A stretch of 33,647 nucleotides of DNA from Corynebacterium sp. (GCA_030528295.1 JAUMZC010000012.1:1-33647), one strand, 5' to 3'. Counted from the stretch's first letter, positions 1 through 10,164 are shown. Made by a program: numbers and translations. The notes: generated from the sequence alone by a model not told the origin.

Positions 1-21
1 GAAGGAATGGTGTGGCAGTGA
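1..21 (+). CDS. 3' end of an upstream gene, possibly fmt
   Basis: A reading frame enters from the left edge and ends in TGA at 19-21, overlapping the GTG start of rsmB by 10 bases. Only six codons are visible, so the product cannot be read. The gene next to rsmB in corynebacteria is usually methionyl-tRNA formyltransferase (fmt), and the identity is inferred from that order alone. The GAAGGA at 1-6 also serves as the ribosome binding site of rsmB. Confidence 0.3.
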   Translation, partial: EGMVWQ

Positions 22-1448
22 GTGGATTTCGTTCCCGCGCACGTGGCAATGCCCGGCGGCAGCAGCCAGAACAAACAAAACAGCAACCTGAGCGGCCCGA
101 GCGGCAACGACGCCCTGAACGGCAAGAAGTTGATGCGCCACGGCTCGCCGCATTTGACGTTCTGCGTGAAGTGAGTGAACGGGACGCGTATGCGAATTTG
201 GTGCTCCCAAATATGCTTCGGCAGCGGAGAATTACTGGCCGAGACGCTGCATTTGCCACCGAATTAACCTACGGTACATTGCGTACATTAGGTGTGCTTG
301 ATGCAGTCATTGACGCTGCTTCATCGCGTCCGCTGGAAAAGATTGATCCGGAATTGCTTGATGCACTACGTCTAGGTGCATATCAATTGTTATATACCCG
401 TGTCGAACCCCATGCGGCAGTGGATACTTCCGTTCGGCTTGCATCCGAAAAGCTCAAAGGGTTTGCAAATGCTGTGCTGCGCACCATCACGCGAACACGC
501 AAGGAAACGTGGTTTGATCACATTGCCCCAGAGGGTGAGGTGGCAGCGTTAGCGTTTCAGCATGCGCACCCAGTGTGGATTGCGGAAAGTTTCGCTCGCA
601 CCCTTGGGGTTGATGAGCTCGCTGCGGCACTCGAAGCTGATTCCGAACGGCCGAAAGTGCATTTGGTAGCTCGTCCAGGTGAAATGAGCGGGGAAGAACT
701 CGCCCTAATTACCGGTGGCGATGAAGGTACGTATTCGCCGTATGCTGTCTACCTTGATTCCGGTAACCCTGGCGACCTGGAGCCGGTGCGTCAAGGTTTG
801 GCTGCCGTCCAGGACGAGGGGAGTCAGTTGATCGCTCGCGCAGTAGTTGAAGCGCCATTGCTAGGTGCTGACACCGGCCGCTGGCTGGATCTTTGCGCCG
901 GCCCAGGCGGCAAAGCAGCACTCATTGGGGCGTTAGCGCGTATCGACGGCGCGCACGTCGACGCTGTGGAAATTGCTCCACACCGTGCACAATTAGTGGA
1001 AAAACTTACTGGCGGACTGCCAGTACGAGTGCACGTTGCGGATGGGCGTGACTGTGGATTGCGGCCTGGATACGACCGAGTGCTTGTTGATGCGCCTTGC
1101 TCAGGTCTCGGGGCGCTTCGCCGGCGGCCAGAAGCTCGTTGGCGAAAACAAGAATCTGACATCGCAGAACTCAGCGTGCTGCAATTCGAACTATTGCGTG
1201 CAGCGTATGAGTTAGTACGTCCGGGTGGCATCGTGGTGTATTCAACGTGTTCACCGGATCTTCGGGAAACCCGGGAGATTGTTGATCGGGCACTTGGTGA
1301 ATTGGGTGCTGTTGAACTGAATGCGCACCCTCTCGTCCCGGGTATGGACGATGTGGGCGCTGAACAATCAGTGCAAATGTGGCCGCATAAGCATGGCACC
1401 GATGCAATGTTTTTTGCGGTATTGCAAAAACCTGTTGCTGATGAATAG
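12..1448 (+). CDS. rsmB: RsmB/Sun-type 16S rRNA (cytosine-5) methyltransferase
   Basis: This protein would methylate a cytosine of 16S rRNA using S-adenosylmethionine, in the cytoplasm. A basic, Gln/Arg-rich N-terminal tail of about 40 residues precedes a NusB-like helical RNA-binding domain (about 45-175). The Rossmann methyltransferase domain has the SAM-binding loop DLCAGPGGKA, the motif-IV DAPCSGLG and the catalytic-cysteine motif YSTCSPDLRE. The length of 478 residues is normal for the Sun/Fmu family with its NusB domain. The start is GTG at 12, with GAAGGA six bases upstream. It lies 24-36 bases upstream of rpe and reads in the same direction, as in other corynebacteria where fmt-rsmB-rpe-rib genes follow one another. 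The exact cytosine target is inferred from the family. Confidence 0.93.
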   Translation: MAVSGFRSRARGNARRQQPEQTKQQPERPERQRRPERQEVDAPRLAAFDVLREVSERDAYANLVLPNMLRQRRITGRDAAFATELTYGTLRTLGVLDAVIDAASSRPLEKIDPELLDALRLGAYQLLYTRVEPHAAVDTSVRLASEKLKGFANAVLRTITRTRKETWFDHIAPEGEVAALAFQHAHPVWIAESFARTLGVDELAAALEADSERPKVHLVARPGEMSGEELALITGGDEGTYSPYAVYLDSGNPGDLEPVRQGLAAVQDEGSQLIARAVVEAPLLGADTGRWLDLCAGPGGKAALIGALARIDGAHVDAVEIAPHRAQLVEKLTGGLPVRVHVADGRDCGLRPGYDRVLVDAPCSGLGALRRRPEARWRKQESDIAELSVLQFELLRAAYELVRPGGIVVYSTCSPDLRETREIVDRALGELGAVELNAHPLVPGMDDVGAEQSVQMWPHKHGTDAMFFAVLQKPVADE

Positions 1449-1473
1449 TCCGTTCGAAATTTCGCGCGGACTA
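1446..1473 (+). other. Hairpin spanning the rsmB stop and the rpe leader
   Basis: The heptamer TAGTCCG (1446-1452) is exactly complementary to CGGACTA (1467-1473). Inside the loop CGAAATTTCG (1455-1464) is itself a palindrome. The left arm begins at the rsmB stop codon. No T-run follows, so this is not a classical terminator. It may tune rpe translation or mRNA processing, which is inference. Confidence 0.4.
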
Positions 1474-1484
1474 TGATTGTGGGT

Positions 1485-2144
1485 ATGTCGAACAAACCGA
1501 TCATTGCACCGTCGATTCTCGCCGCTAATTTCGCTCGTTTAGGTGAGGACATTCGTCGAGTGCCAAGCGCGGATTGGATCCACGTAGACATCATGGACGG
1601 CCACTTCGTGCCGAATTTGTCATTCGGTGCAGGCATAACTGCTGACGTTCATGCAGTCACTGACAAACCCCTTGATGTGCACCTGATGATCGAAAACCCT
1701 GAGCGGTGGGTAGATGATTACATCAAAGCGGGTGCCAGTGGTATCACGTTCCATGTGGAGGCAACCGATGACCATGTTGGGCTGGCCCAATACCTAAAGG
1801 GGCGGGGCATTCGTCCGGGATTCTCCTTGCGTCCGGGAACGCCGATCGAACCGTATCTTGAGGATCTCCAACACTTTGGGCTGGTGCTAGTCATGAGTGT
1901 GGAGCCTGGTTTTGGTGGTCAATCGTTTATGCCTGATCAACTCGACAAGGTGCGTACACTTAGGAACGTGATCGATGCGCAAAGTTTAGATACGCTCATC
2001 GAAATCGATGGCGGCATTTCGGCAGCAACCATTGCGTCTGCGGCTGATGCTGGATGTGATGCATATGTAGCAGGTTCCGCAGTGTTTGGGGCAGCCGATC
2101 CCGACGCTGAAGTGCAGAAACTTGCCGAACTTGCCAGCCGGTAA
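1485..2144 (+). CDS. rpe: Ribulose-phosphate 3-epimerase
   Basis: The enzyme interconverts D-ribulose-5-phosphate and D-xylulose-5-phosphate in the pentose phosphate pathway. It is a single TIM barrel of about 219 residues, the usual size. Family motifs are IIAPSILAANFARLGEDI near the N-terminus, the metal/active-site strand HVDIMDGHFVPNLSFG, DVHLMIENP, SVEPGFGGQSF and the phosphate-binding IDGGIS. I prefer ATG 1485 because the protein then begins a few residues before the conserved APSILAA strand. ATG 1473 in the same frame adds four residues, and neither has a strong ribosome binding site. The stop overlaps the ribD start (TAATG), so the two are probably translationally coupled. Its product is also the substrate pool for RibBA downstream. 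Confidence 0.95.
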   Translation: MSNKPIIAPSILAANFARLGEDIRRVPSADWIHVDIMDGHFVPNLSFGAGITADVHAVTDKPLDVHLMIENPERWVDDYIKAGASGITFHVEATDDHVGLAQYLKGRGIRPGFSLRPGTPIEPYLEDLQHFGLVLVMSVEPGFGGQSFMPDQLDKVRTLRNVIDAQSLDTLIEIDGGISAATIASAADAGCDAYVAGSAVFGAADPDAEVQKLAELASR

Positions 2145-3103
2145 TGGAATATACACAAGCACTTGAACTCGCGATCGCCGCATCGGTAGATGTGATGGGT
2201 ACAACAAGCCCCAACCCGCCTGTTGGTGCGGTAATTCTTGATATCAACGGCCAAGTAGCTGGAGTAGGCGCCACAGAGCCCGTAGGCGGTGCACATGCAG
2301 AAATCGTTGCGCTTAGACGTGCGGGATTGAGGGCAGCTGGCGGAACAGCTGTTGTCACTTTGGAACCATGCAATCACACAGGTCGTACTGGTCCATGTGC
2401 GAAAGCGCTCGTGGACGCGGGCATCAAGCGCGTTGTGTATGTTCATGAAGATCCGTACCCGATCGCCGCTGGAGGTGCGGAGTATTTACGTGCCCACGGT
2501 GTTGATGTGTCAAAGCTTGATGCGAATGTGGAACCGCTGGAACCGTGGTTGCATTCGGTGACACTGGGTCGACCTTACGTGACTTGGAAAACCGCACATA
2601 CCTTGGATGGATTTACGGCGGCGATTGATGGCAGTAGTCAGTGGATTACCGGCGTCGCTGCGCGTGAGTACGCGCACCGTGATCGTTCGACTAGAGATGC
2701 GATTATCGTGGGGACGGGCACGGTACTGGCTGATCAACCGCAACTTACCGCCCGAAAACCAGATGGTTCGTTGTATGCGCACCAACCGCGCCGGGTTGTG
2801 GTGGGAACCCGGGACGTGCCAGGAGACTTCGTGCAATATGCATCACCGCGCGAATGCCTTGACGAATTATGGAAACTTGGTGCGAGAAACGTCTTGGTTG
2901 AAGGTGGAGCTGAACTAGCCACATCATTTATGCAGCAAGGGCTCGTCGACGCTATCCACGCCTATATTGCACCGGCGGTGTTAGGGGCTGGTAGGGGCGT
3001 GCTGACGTCCGCGATTGCGGCGTCGATAGACCAAGCTCGGCGCTATGAACTCCGCAGCGTGACCCAACTGGGTAATGATATTTTATTGAAATTAGGAACG
3101 TGA
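2144..3103 (+). CDS. ribD: Bifunctional riboflavin deaminase/reductase RibD
   Basis: RibD performs the second and third steps of riboflavin synthesis: deamination of the pyrimidine intermediate made from GTP, then NADPH-dependent reduction of its ribosyl side chain. The N-terminal deaminase domain (about 1-145) has the zinc/catalytic motif HAEI and the zinc-binding PCNHTGRTGPC. The C-terminal reductase domain (about 150-319) has VTWKTAHTLDGF, the nucleotide-site TRDAIIVGTGTVLADQPQLTARK, read here as two adjoining segments, and LVEGGAELATSF. The 319-residue length suits the compact actinobacterial form. The ATG overlaps the rpe stop by one base, and ribE begins immediately after the ribD stop. 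Confidence 0.95.
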   Translation: MEYTQALELAIAASVDVMGTTSPNPPVGAVILDINGQVAGVGATEPVGGAHAEIVALRRAGLRAAGGTAVVTLEPCNHTGRTGPCAKALVDAGIKRVVYVHEDPYPIAAGGAEYLRAHGVDVSKLDANVEPLEPWLHSVTLGRPYVTWKTAHTLDGFTAAIDGSSQWITGVAAREYAHRDRSTRDAIIVGTGTVLADQPQLTARKPDGSLYAHQPRRVVVGTRDVPGDFVQYASPRECLDELWKLGARNVLVEGGAELATSFMQQGLVDAIHAYIAPAVLGAGRGVLTSAIAASIDQARRYELRSVTQLGNDILLKLGT

Positions 3104-3703
3104 ATGTTTACCGGAATTATTGAAGAAATTGGTCAGGTCATCGAAGTTCAAAACCTTGGAGATTCAGTTCGAATCAAGGTAGCGGCCCGTGCGGTGTTAG
3201 GCGATGCAGCTATTGGAGATTCAATTGCTGTCAACGGTGTGTGCTTGACTGTTGCGGCACGTGATGATGTTTCGTTCCAAGCCGATTGCATGCGGGAAAC
3301 ACTGGAACGTTCGAGCCTTGGGCAGCTTGAAGTGGGAAGTCAGGTGAATCTTGAACGTGCGGTAGCCGTCAACGCCCGGTTGGGTGGTCATATTGTGCAA
3401 GGCCATGTCGATGGTGTTACCTGCCTTCGTAACCGCCAGCATTCCGAACACTGGGATGTGTTGCGGTTTGATCTCCCCGCCGAGCTTTCGCGCTACGTGG
3501 TGCTGAAAGGGTCAATTGCCATTGATGGAACGTCATTGACAATTAGCGCGCTCGGCGAAGATTATTTCGAAGTTTCGCTCATTCCTACGACGTTGAAAGA
3601 CACCGTGTTCGGTGAACTACGGGTTGGCGACGTTGTCAATCTTGAAGTTGATGTCTTGGCCAAATATGTTGAACGGTTACTTGGCCAAGACATCAAAGAG
3701 TGA
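3104..3703 (+). CDS. ribE: Riboflavin synthase alpha chain
   Basis: This enzyme dismutates two 6,7-dimethyl-8-ribityllumazine molecules to riboflavin, the last step of the pathway. Two tandem lumazine-binding barrels are visible. The first begins MFTGIIEEIGQV and has SIAVNGVCLTV. The second has GGHIVQGHVDGV and SIAIDGTSLTIS. The C-terminus NLEVDVLAKYVERLL is typical. The length of 199 residues is normal. ATG 3104 follows the ribD TGA with no gap. Its last 16 codons encode a perfect 16-bp inverted repeat, and the stop lies four bases from the stop of the convergent minus-strand gene. The paralogue-style name ribC is used in some corynebacterial annotations. Confidence 0.95.
   Translation: MFTGIIEEIGQVIEVQNLGDSVRIKVAARAVLGDAAIGDSIAVNGVCLTVAARDDVSFQADCMRETLERSSLGQLEVGSQVNLERAVAVNARLGGHIVQGHVDGVTCLRNRQHSEHWDVLRFDLPAELSRYVVLKGSIAIDGTSLTISALGEDYFEVSLIPTTLKDTVFGELRVGDVVNLEVDVLAKYVERLLGQDIKE
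3648..3696. terminator. 16-bp perfect hairpin inside the 3' end of ribE
   Basis: The 16 bases at 3648-3663 are exactly complementary to 3681-3696, with a 17-base loop. Each arm contains the self-complementary TTGGCCAA. It sits inside the last codons of ribE, just before a tail-to-tail junction with the gene ending at 3708. No T-run follows on either strand, so a Rho-independent terminator is not certain. A bidirectional transcription block or an RNA-stability stem is more likely. The structure is seen directly and the function is inferred. Confidence 0.5.
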
Positions 3704-3707
3704 TTGA

Positions 3708-4493
3708 TTATGGGAAGACTTTCGGGTCACCCCATGCGAGATCAACGGCATTGAATTCATTTTCGCCAGGAACGTCCGTTCGGCGTACGCGTAATTCAAG
3801 TTGCTGAGTGCCGGTGATATCGAGCGTGCCGGTCTCCATGGGGGAATCGGTGTATCCCACTGTCCAACGTCCGAGTTCTTTTCCGATGCCATCCCGGCCA
3901 TGGCTAATCAATGTGAATTCGCCAATTTGATCAATATCCTTGGCATCTTTTTTCACACCGATCACCGAAGAGAACTTCGTGTATTTATCGTCAATTTCAA
4001 AACGAATTGAACGCTCATGGTTCAAGCAGCCATACCCGAGGCAGTAGTACAGGATGGAGTTGGGGTAGAGGGTATCGCCGAGACCTGCGGATCGTTCGGT
4101 AAACAGTCGTGCATCACTCGCAGTGACGTTCAATGTGCTGAGGGAGGTCCCCGAGTTTGGCCGGTCACTGTTACTCGATGGTTTCTTCGATGTCGTTGCA
4201 GTAGATGGCACAGTTGAGGTTGGGGTGGATGTCACCGTTGATGTCGAAGTACTTTCTGCACGATAGTCTGCATTGCTTTTTAGAAGCAGACCGGTGCAAA
4301 TTATTGCGATAATAATGGCTATCACAATGAGTAGTTCGAGGGTTCGGTTGACGAACGGCGATCCTGCGAATCCATTTTTGATTCGAATCACCAACAGCCC
4401 AATTGTTGCAACGATCGCAGCGATGACTACTGAAAGCATTACCGGATTGCTCGACAATGCAATTTGGAAAAACTCAATCATGGTCGTGACCAA
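3708..4493 (-). CDS. Membrane-anchored protein with NPCBM-like domain
   Basis: The product has 261 residues. Two hydrophobic segments lie at about residues 17-37 and 50-69. A Ser/Thr-rich low-complexity linker of about 45 residues follows, then a compact C-terminal domain of about 150 residues. That domain reads like the NPCBM/NEW2 carbohydrate-binding-like fold: IRFEIDDKYTKFSSVIGV, GEFTLISHGRDGIGKELGRW, a LDITGTQQLELRVRR strand and the closing AVDLAWGDPKVF. It probably displays a sugar- or envelope-binding domain outside the membrane. The ligand cannot be read from sequence. The coding sequence starts one base before the end of the neighbouring proline-rich membrane gene, so the two are probably co-transcribed. 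It sits on the minus strand inside an otherwise plus-strand riboflavin run, which suggests insertion. Confidence 0.75.
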   Translation of the reverse strand: MVTTMIEFFQIALSSNPVMLSVVIAAIVATIGLLVIRIKNGFAGSPFVNRTLELLIVIAIIIAIICTGLLLKSNADYRAESTSTSTVTSTPTSTVPSTATTSKKPSSNSDRPNSGTSLSTLNVTASDARLFTERSAGLGDTLYPNSILYYCLGYGCLNHERSIRFEIDDKYTKFSSVIGVKKDAKDIDQIGEFTLISHGRDGIGKELGRWTVGYTDSPMETGTLDITGTQQLELRVRRTDVPGENEFNAVDLAWGDPKVFP

Positions 4494-5492
4494 CTAGATC
4501 GTTGTGGTGGGAGTCGCGGCGATTCTGTAGAAATGGGCTGTCGCAATGATAATCCCTGGGAAGATAAAGAATGCGCCAAGTCCGCAAGGCAACATGCTGA
4601 GCGCAAAGAAACACATGATAATGAACGAATACATCAGGGTTGTGCCATAATGCTGTTTGCCCAGCGCAAAGCTCTGTTTATAACAATCAATGATGTCATC
4701 GTTTCCATCGAGTGCGATATACATCGCGAACAGCAGAAACGGCGAAACACACAGTCCGATAATCGGAACAATCACCATGGTGGCAAGGGATGCGGTAGTA
4801 AAGAGTGCGAGGCTTGCCATGGCGGTGGTTGGGGAATATACGGGTGTTTGAAATGGTAATGAAAACAGCGAATAGATAACCGAAAAAATAACAACGACAG
4901 GAACGGCCGATTTAAAGTTGATATCTTTAGCCATATCGCCGAATGTGGGTTTTGTTCCTTGTATTTCTTTCAGTGCATTGTTTGCAAAGACCATACCGGT
5001 CAAGGCGCCCAAGATTGCATACAATAGGTTCAGGAAATATGTACCTATTTGCTCAGTGGTAGTTGGCGGTCTGAATAGATCACGGATGTCCATATTGGCC
5101 ACATTGATGGCATTAATAATTGATATAAGCCCGACGATTGCGATGAGGAACATAGCGACACCGCCGAACCAGAATCCTGCGTTTGATGATGCCGTTTTGA
5201 ATCCGTAGCGGAGTGATCCTTCAATACTTGGTTTTCCCGGTTCCGGTAAACATGCCGGGGGTGTAACGAACCTAATTCCCGAGGTCAGTGCCGTTTGCGT
5301 TGGGTGGTTTTGCCCAATATCGACTGGAGTGTTGGTGGCTGGGTTTTGTTGCTGAAAAGGGTGCGGCACGTGCTCCGGTTGCGGGGCTGTTTGTGGTGGT
5401 GTGGACCACGGGGGTACTGCGTTGTCTGGGGACTGTCCCTGGGGTGTAGGCGGGAAGGGCGGTAGCTGTGACAATTGGGGTCCACCTTTCAT
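4494..5492 (-). CDS. Proline-rich multi-span membrane protein
   Basis: The first ~85 residues are Pro/Gln-rich with no hydrophobic stretch, probably a disordered cytoplasmic tail. Five or six hydrophobic helices follow, for example around FWFGGVAMFLIAIVGLIS, TYFLNLLYAILGALTGMVF, AVPVVVIFSVIYSLF, LATMVIVPIIGLCVSPFLLF and LMYSFIIMCFFALSML. I cannot assign a named family, though Pro-rich tails on small integral membrane proteins are common in actinobacteria. Two starts are possible: ATG at 5492, or TTG at 5474. The TTG is preceded by AAAGGTGG at a better distance and would give a protein starting MSQLPPFPP. A good promoter lies just upstream at 5545-5517. It is transcribed ahead of the NPCBM-like gene. 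Confidence 0.75.
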   Translation of the reverse strand: MKGGPQLSQLPPFPPTPQGQSPDNAVPPWSTPPQTAPQPEHVPHPFQQQNPATNTPVDIGQNHPTQTALTSGIRFVTPPACLPEPGKPSIEGSLRYGFKTASSNAGFWFGGVAMFLIAIVGLISIINAINVANMDIRDLFRPPTTTEQIGTYFLNLLYAILGALTGMVFANNALKEIQGTKPTFGDMAKDINFKSAVPVVVIFSVIYSLFSLPFQTPVYSPTTAMASLALFTTASLATMVIVPIIGLCVSPFLLFAMYIALDGNDDIIDCYKQSFALGKQHYGTTLMYSFIIMCFFALSMLPCGLGAFFIFPGIIIATAHFYRIAATPTTTI

Positions 5493-5516
5493 TGATAAAG
5501 ATCAATAATATATTGC

Positions 5517-5545
5517 TTTATAAGGCTGTAAATTGACTTTAACAA
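5517..5545 (-). promoter_or_regulatory. Predicted promoter of the minus-strand membrane-gene pair
   Basis: On the minus strand TTGTTA (5545-5540) and TATAAA (5522-5517) are separated by exactly 17 bases. A start of transcription near 5510 would leave a short leader before either candidate start codon of the membrane gene. The surrounding DNA is AT-rich. Confidence 0.5.
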
Positions 5546-5607
5546 AGCCTAAATTTTGGAAGCAATTATATTTTCAAGTTACCCCAATAGTGGTGAATGT
5601 CGAACGT

Positions 5608-5636
5608 TTGCTATTTGCTAATTTATAAAGTATAAG
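5608..5636 (+). promoter_or_regulatory. Candidate promoter for the ribBA-ribH segment
   Basis: TTGCTA (5608-5613) and TATAAG (5631-5636) are 17 bases apart on the plus strand. If used, it gives a long leader of about 230-300 bases to ribBA. It would allow independent expression of the operon half cut off by the two inserted minus-strand genes. Confidence 0.35.
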
Positions 5637-5663
5637 TTGTTGATTTATAGGAGGTTAATGCAT

Positions 5664-5786
5664 TCAGAGTGTGTCGTATTTATAGGTAATTAGGTAGAGG
5701 TTGATGCCACTTTCGCCGTCACTGATATGGATTGTCTTATATGTAATCGTGATACCCATATCGCTATCAGGGTAGATAGTGTTGTG
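5664..5786 (-). pseudogene. Remnant of a C-terminal coding sequence
   Basis: Reading the minus strand from just after a TAG at 5787-5789, forty codons stay open to TGA at 5664-5666. The peptide has a strong natural look, with segments TITYKTIHISDG and INLYLITYKYDTL. The only in-frame ATG (5759) has no ribosome binding site. I read it as the tail of a lost gene. The family is not recognised, and a short genuine gene is not excluded. Confidence 0.35.
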
Positions 5787-5870
5787 CTACATGAAATCCG
5801 CCCCTGTGAAGATATTTCCTATCAATGTAGATATAACTGAAGGGGTCAGGCCCTTTGGGGATGTGGGGGT

Positions 5871-7659
<1,789 letters not shown>

Positions 7660-7660
<1 letters not shown>

Positions 7661-8187
7661 TGGCCGTGAATGCTTCGCAGCCTGCCCCTGATACGGACCA
7701 CGTAACCCAACGCCTTGTTGCCGCCGACGCCACCACCACGACCAATAAACCGTGGGATTTGGTGGTGACCTCGAAACGGATGAAGATCATTGCGATTATT
7801 GCGGCGATTCTTGTCCTGGGCCTCCATGTGTTTATGGCGATGGTGGTTGCGGTTGGTGATACGGGTGCGGCAGTGACCACGATCGACCAATGGGCGTTTG
7901 TGGGGGTAGGGCTCGTGTTTGCCGTCGTTGCGCTTGGCTTGCAGCGCCCCAGGGTGCGTGCCAACGCCGACGGTGTTGAAGTGCGGAACTTTATTGGGAC
8001 TCGTTTCTATCCGTGGACAGTGGTGTATGGTTTGAGTTTCCCTAAGTCAGACCGGTGGGCACGGCTGGAACTTCCAGATTTCGAGTTTGTGCCAATGTGG
8101 GCGTTTCAGTCTGCAGATGGTGATGCGGTAGTGAAGGCAATTGCGAAGTTCCGTGAATTAGAAGACCGTTATATGCCGGAGGATTAA
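7660..8187 (+). CDS. Two-helix membrane protein with PH-like domain
   Basis: The protein has 175 residues. After a ~35-residue polar start come two hydrophobic helices, at about 40-65 ([20 protein letters not shown]) and 75-97 ([17 protein letters not shown]). A soluble C-terminal domain of about 75 residues follows, with [18 protein letters not shown] and [22 protein letters not shown]. This pattern fits the bacterial PH (bPH) domain proteins of actinobacteria. The gene directly after ribH in Mycobacterium tuberculosis (Rv1417) is a membrane protein of the same kind. The cellular role is unknown. It overlaps ribH by one base and ends five bases before uvrC. Confidence 0.82.
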
Positions 8188-8192
8188 GCTCA

Positions 8193-10157
8193 ATGGCAGA
8201 TCCTGCCACCTACCGACCAGCACCCGGAACCATCCCCGTGGAGCCGGGTGTTTACACATTTCGTGACGCCGATGGGCGGGTCATTTACGTTGGTAAAGCA
8301 AAAAACTTACGGGCGCGGCTTTCAAACTATTTCCAAGACTTAACCCAATTACATCCTCGTACCCGTTCCATGGTGACTACCGCCAATAGGGTGGACTGGA
8401 CAGTGGTGTCCAGTGAAGTTGAGGCGTTGCAACTTGAGTACACCTGGATCAAGCGGTTCGACCCGCGGTTCAATGTGAAATACCGGGACGATAAGTCCTA
8501 TCCCATGCTGGCGGTATCCACGGGATCGCCGTATCCGCGGGCGTTCGTGTATCGGGGGCCGCGGAAAAAAGGAGTTCGATACTTTGGGCCGTATTCGCAT
8601 GCCTGGGCAATCCGGGAAACACTTGATCTGCTGACCAGAGTGTTTCCCATCCGCACGTGTTCTCAAGGTGTGTTCAATCGCCATCAGCAACTTGGGCGAC
8701 CGTGCCTGCTGGGGTATATCGATAAATGTTGTGGGCCTTGTGTTGGGAATGTCAGCGCCGAGGAACACCGAGAACTTGTAGCTTCCTTCTGCAGTTTTAT
8801 GGCCGGAAACACCGACCCGGTGACGAAAAAACTCACCGCCGAGATGCATGATGCAGCAGAGCAACTTGATTTCGAGCGGGCTGCGCGCTTGCGTGACGAT
8901 CTGGAAGCCATCCGCAAAGCAATGGAACGTCAAGCCGTGGTGCTTGGCGATGGCACGGACGCGGACATTATTGCGACTGCAAGCGATGATTTAGAAACTG
9001 CGTTGCACATGTTCCATATTCGGGGCGGAAGGATTCGTGGCCAACGTGGCTGGGTAGTGGAAAATAACGGTTCCACGCCTCGCGTTTTGCAGGAATTCCT
9101 TGTGCAATTCTATGGCGAAGCGGCAGAACATGCAGAAGCCGCAGCTGGCGAACATACCGGGGAGGCTCGCGGCGTCGATACGGATGAATATGGGCAGAGC
9201 CCCATTCCGCGTGAGGTATTAGTGCAGGTCATGCCCGACGATGCGGAGAATATTGAGCAATGGTTATCGCAGTTGCGGGGCAGTCATGTCTCGGTGCGCG
9301 TTCCGCAACGGGGTGATAAACGAGTGCTCGTAGAAACGGTCGAACGCAATGCTCTTGAGGCATTAAAACAACACAAACTCAAGCGAGTGGGTGACCTCAG
9401 CGCCAGGTCAGCGGCGTTGCAGGAGCTGCAAGAAGCATTGTTTTTACAGGAACCTGTACTGCGAATCGAATGTACGGACGTCTCGCATATTCAGGGAACG
9501 GATGTGGTTGCATCGCTCGTGGTGTTTGAAGACGGGCTGCCTAAAAAGGCTGATTACCGCCGCTATAAAATCCAAGAAGCTGCAGGTGATGGGCATTCGA
9601 ACGACGTTGCGTCCATTGCTGAAGTTGTTCGTCGGCGGTTCCAGCGCTACCATGAAGATAAACGCGCGGTCCCATCAACGATGGAATTTAGCGATGAACC
9701 AGCGAAAAAACGCTTCGCCTATCCGCCGCAGATCTTCATCGTCGATGGTGGTTTGCCGCAGGTTAATGCTGCTCAAGAAGTTTTTGATGAACTTGGGATT
9801 GTGGATGTCACACTCATTGGGCTGGCAAAACGGTTAGAGGAAGTGTGGTTGCCGGGTGAGGAAGATCCACTGATTCTGCCACGTACTTCGCCAGCGTTGT
9901 TTTTATTGCAACAAATTCGAGATGAAGCGCACAGGTTTGCCATTACGTTCCATCGGCAGCAACGGTCTCAGCGGATGCGAACATCTGTCTTGGATTCCGT
10001 GAAAGGATTGGGCGTTGCCAGGCGGCAGGAATTAGTAAAACATTTCGGTTCAGTTGCGAAAATGAAACAAGCGAGTGTTGAGGAGATTGCTGCGGTGAAG
10101 GGATTCGGGCCGAAATTAGCGCAATCTGTTTATGCCGCACTACATCCTAAAACATGA
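8193..10157 (+). CDS. uvrC: Excinuclease ABC subunit C
   Basis: UvrC makes both incisions around a bulky DNA lesion after UvrA-UvrB recognition (nucleotide excision repair). Domains in order are as follows. The GIY-YIG nuclease (about 10-100) has [21 protein letters not shown] cysteine cluster ([13 protein letters not shown]) comes next. The UvrB-binding UVR coiled coil (about 215-245) has [16 protein letters not shown]. The RNase H-like 5' nuclease has [20 protein letters not shown] and [13 protein letters not shown]. Tandem helix-hairpin-helix motifs (about 590-650) have [17 protein letters not shown] and [13 protein letters not shown]. The length of 654 residues is normal. The next gene, rapZ, begins a few bases after the stop, in the conserved actinobacterial uvrC-rapZ-yvcK-whiA order. 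Confidence 0.96.
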   Translation: MADPATYRPAPGTIPVEPGVYTFRDADGRVIYVGKAKNLRARLSNYFQDLTQLHPRTRSMVTTANRVDWTVVSSEVEALQLEYTWIKRFDPRFNVKYRDDKSYPMLAVSTGSPYPRAFVYRGPRKKGVRYFGPYSHAWAIRETLDLLTRVFPIRTCSQGVFNRHQQLGRPCLLGYIDKCCGPCVGNVSAEEHRELVASFCSFMAGNTDPVTKKLTAEMHDAAEQLDFERAARLRDDLEAIRKAMERQAVVLGDGTDADIIATASDDLETALHMFHIRGGRIRGQRGWVVENNGSTPRVLQEFLVQFYGEAAEHAEAAAGEHTGEARGVDTDEYGQSPIPREVLVQVMPDDAENIEQWLSQLRGSHVSVRVPQRGDKRVLVETVERNALEALKQHKLKRVGDLSARSAALQELQEALFLQEPVLRIECTDVSHIQGTDVVASLVVFEDGLPKKADYRRYKIQEAAGDGHSNDVASIAEVVRRRFQRYHEDKRAVPSTMEFSDEPAKKRFAYPPQIFIVDGGLPQVNAAQEVFDELGIVDVTLIGLAKRLEEVWLPGEEDPLILPRTSPALFLLQQIRDEAHRFAITFHRQQRSQRMRTSVLDSVKGLGVARRQELVKHFGSVAKMKQASVEEIAAVKGFGPKLAQSVYAALHPKT

Positions 10158-10164
10158 CGTTATT

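Larger units (their letters stand above)
5493..5870. other. AT-rich gap between the inserted pair and ribBA
   Basis: This stretch has no intact gene of normal size. It holds the minus-strand promoter (5517-5545) and a plausible plus-strand promoter with TTGCTA 5608-5613, a 17-base spacer and TATAAG 5631-5636. A consensus AGGAGG at 5649-5654 sits three bases before a 12-codon open frame (5658-5693). A minus-strand reading-frame remnant covers 5664-5786. A short stem of AAGGG 5840-5844 with CCCTT 5851-5855 lies just ahead of ribBA. I saw no FMN riboswitch core motif. Confidence 0.5.

Noticed and set aside
824-1636. A 270-codon minus-strand frame over rsmB and rpe
   Set aside because: It crosses two clear plus-strand genes and has a low-complexity Ser/Arg composition typical of antisense frames.
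5493-5870. FMN riboswitch ahead of ribBA
   Set aside because: I looked for the conserved RFN core segments and found none. The leader is AT-rich with only short stems.
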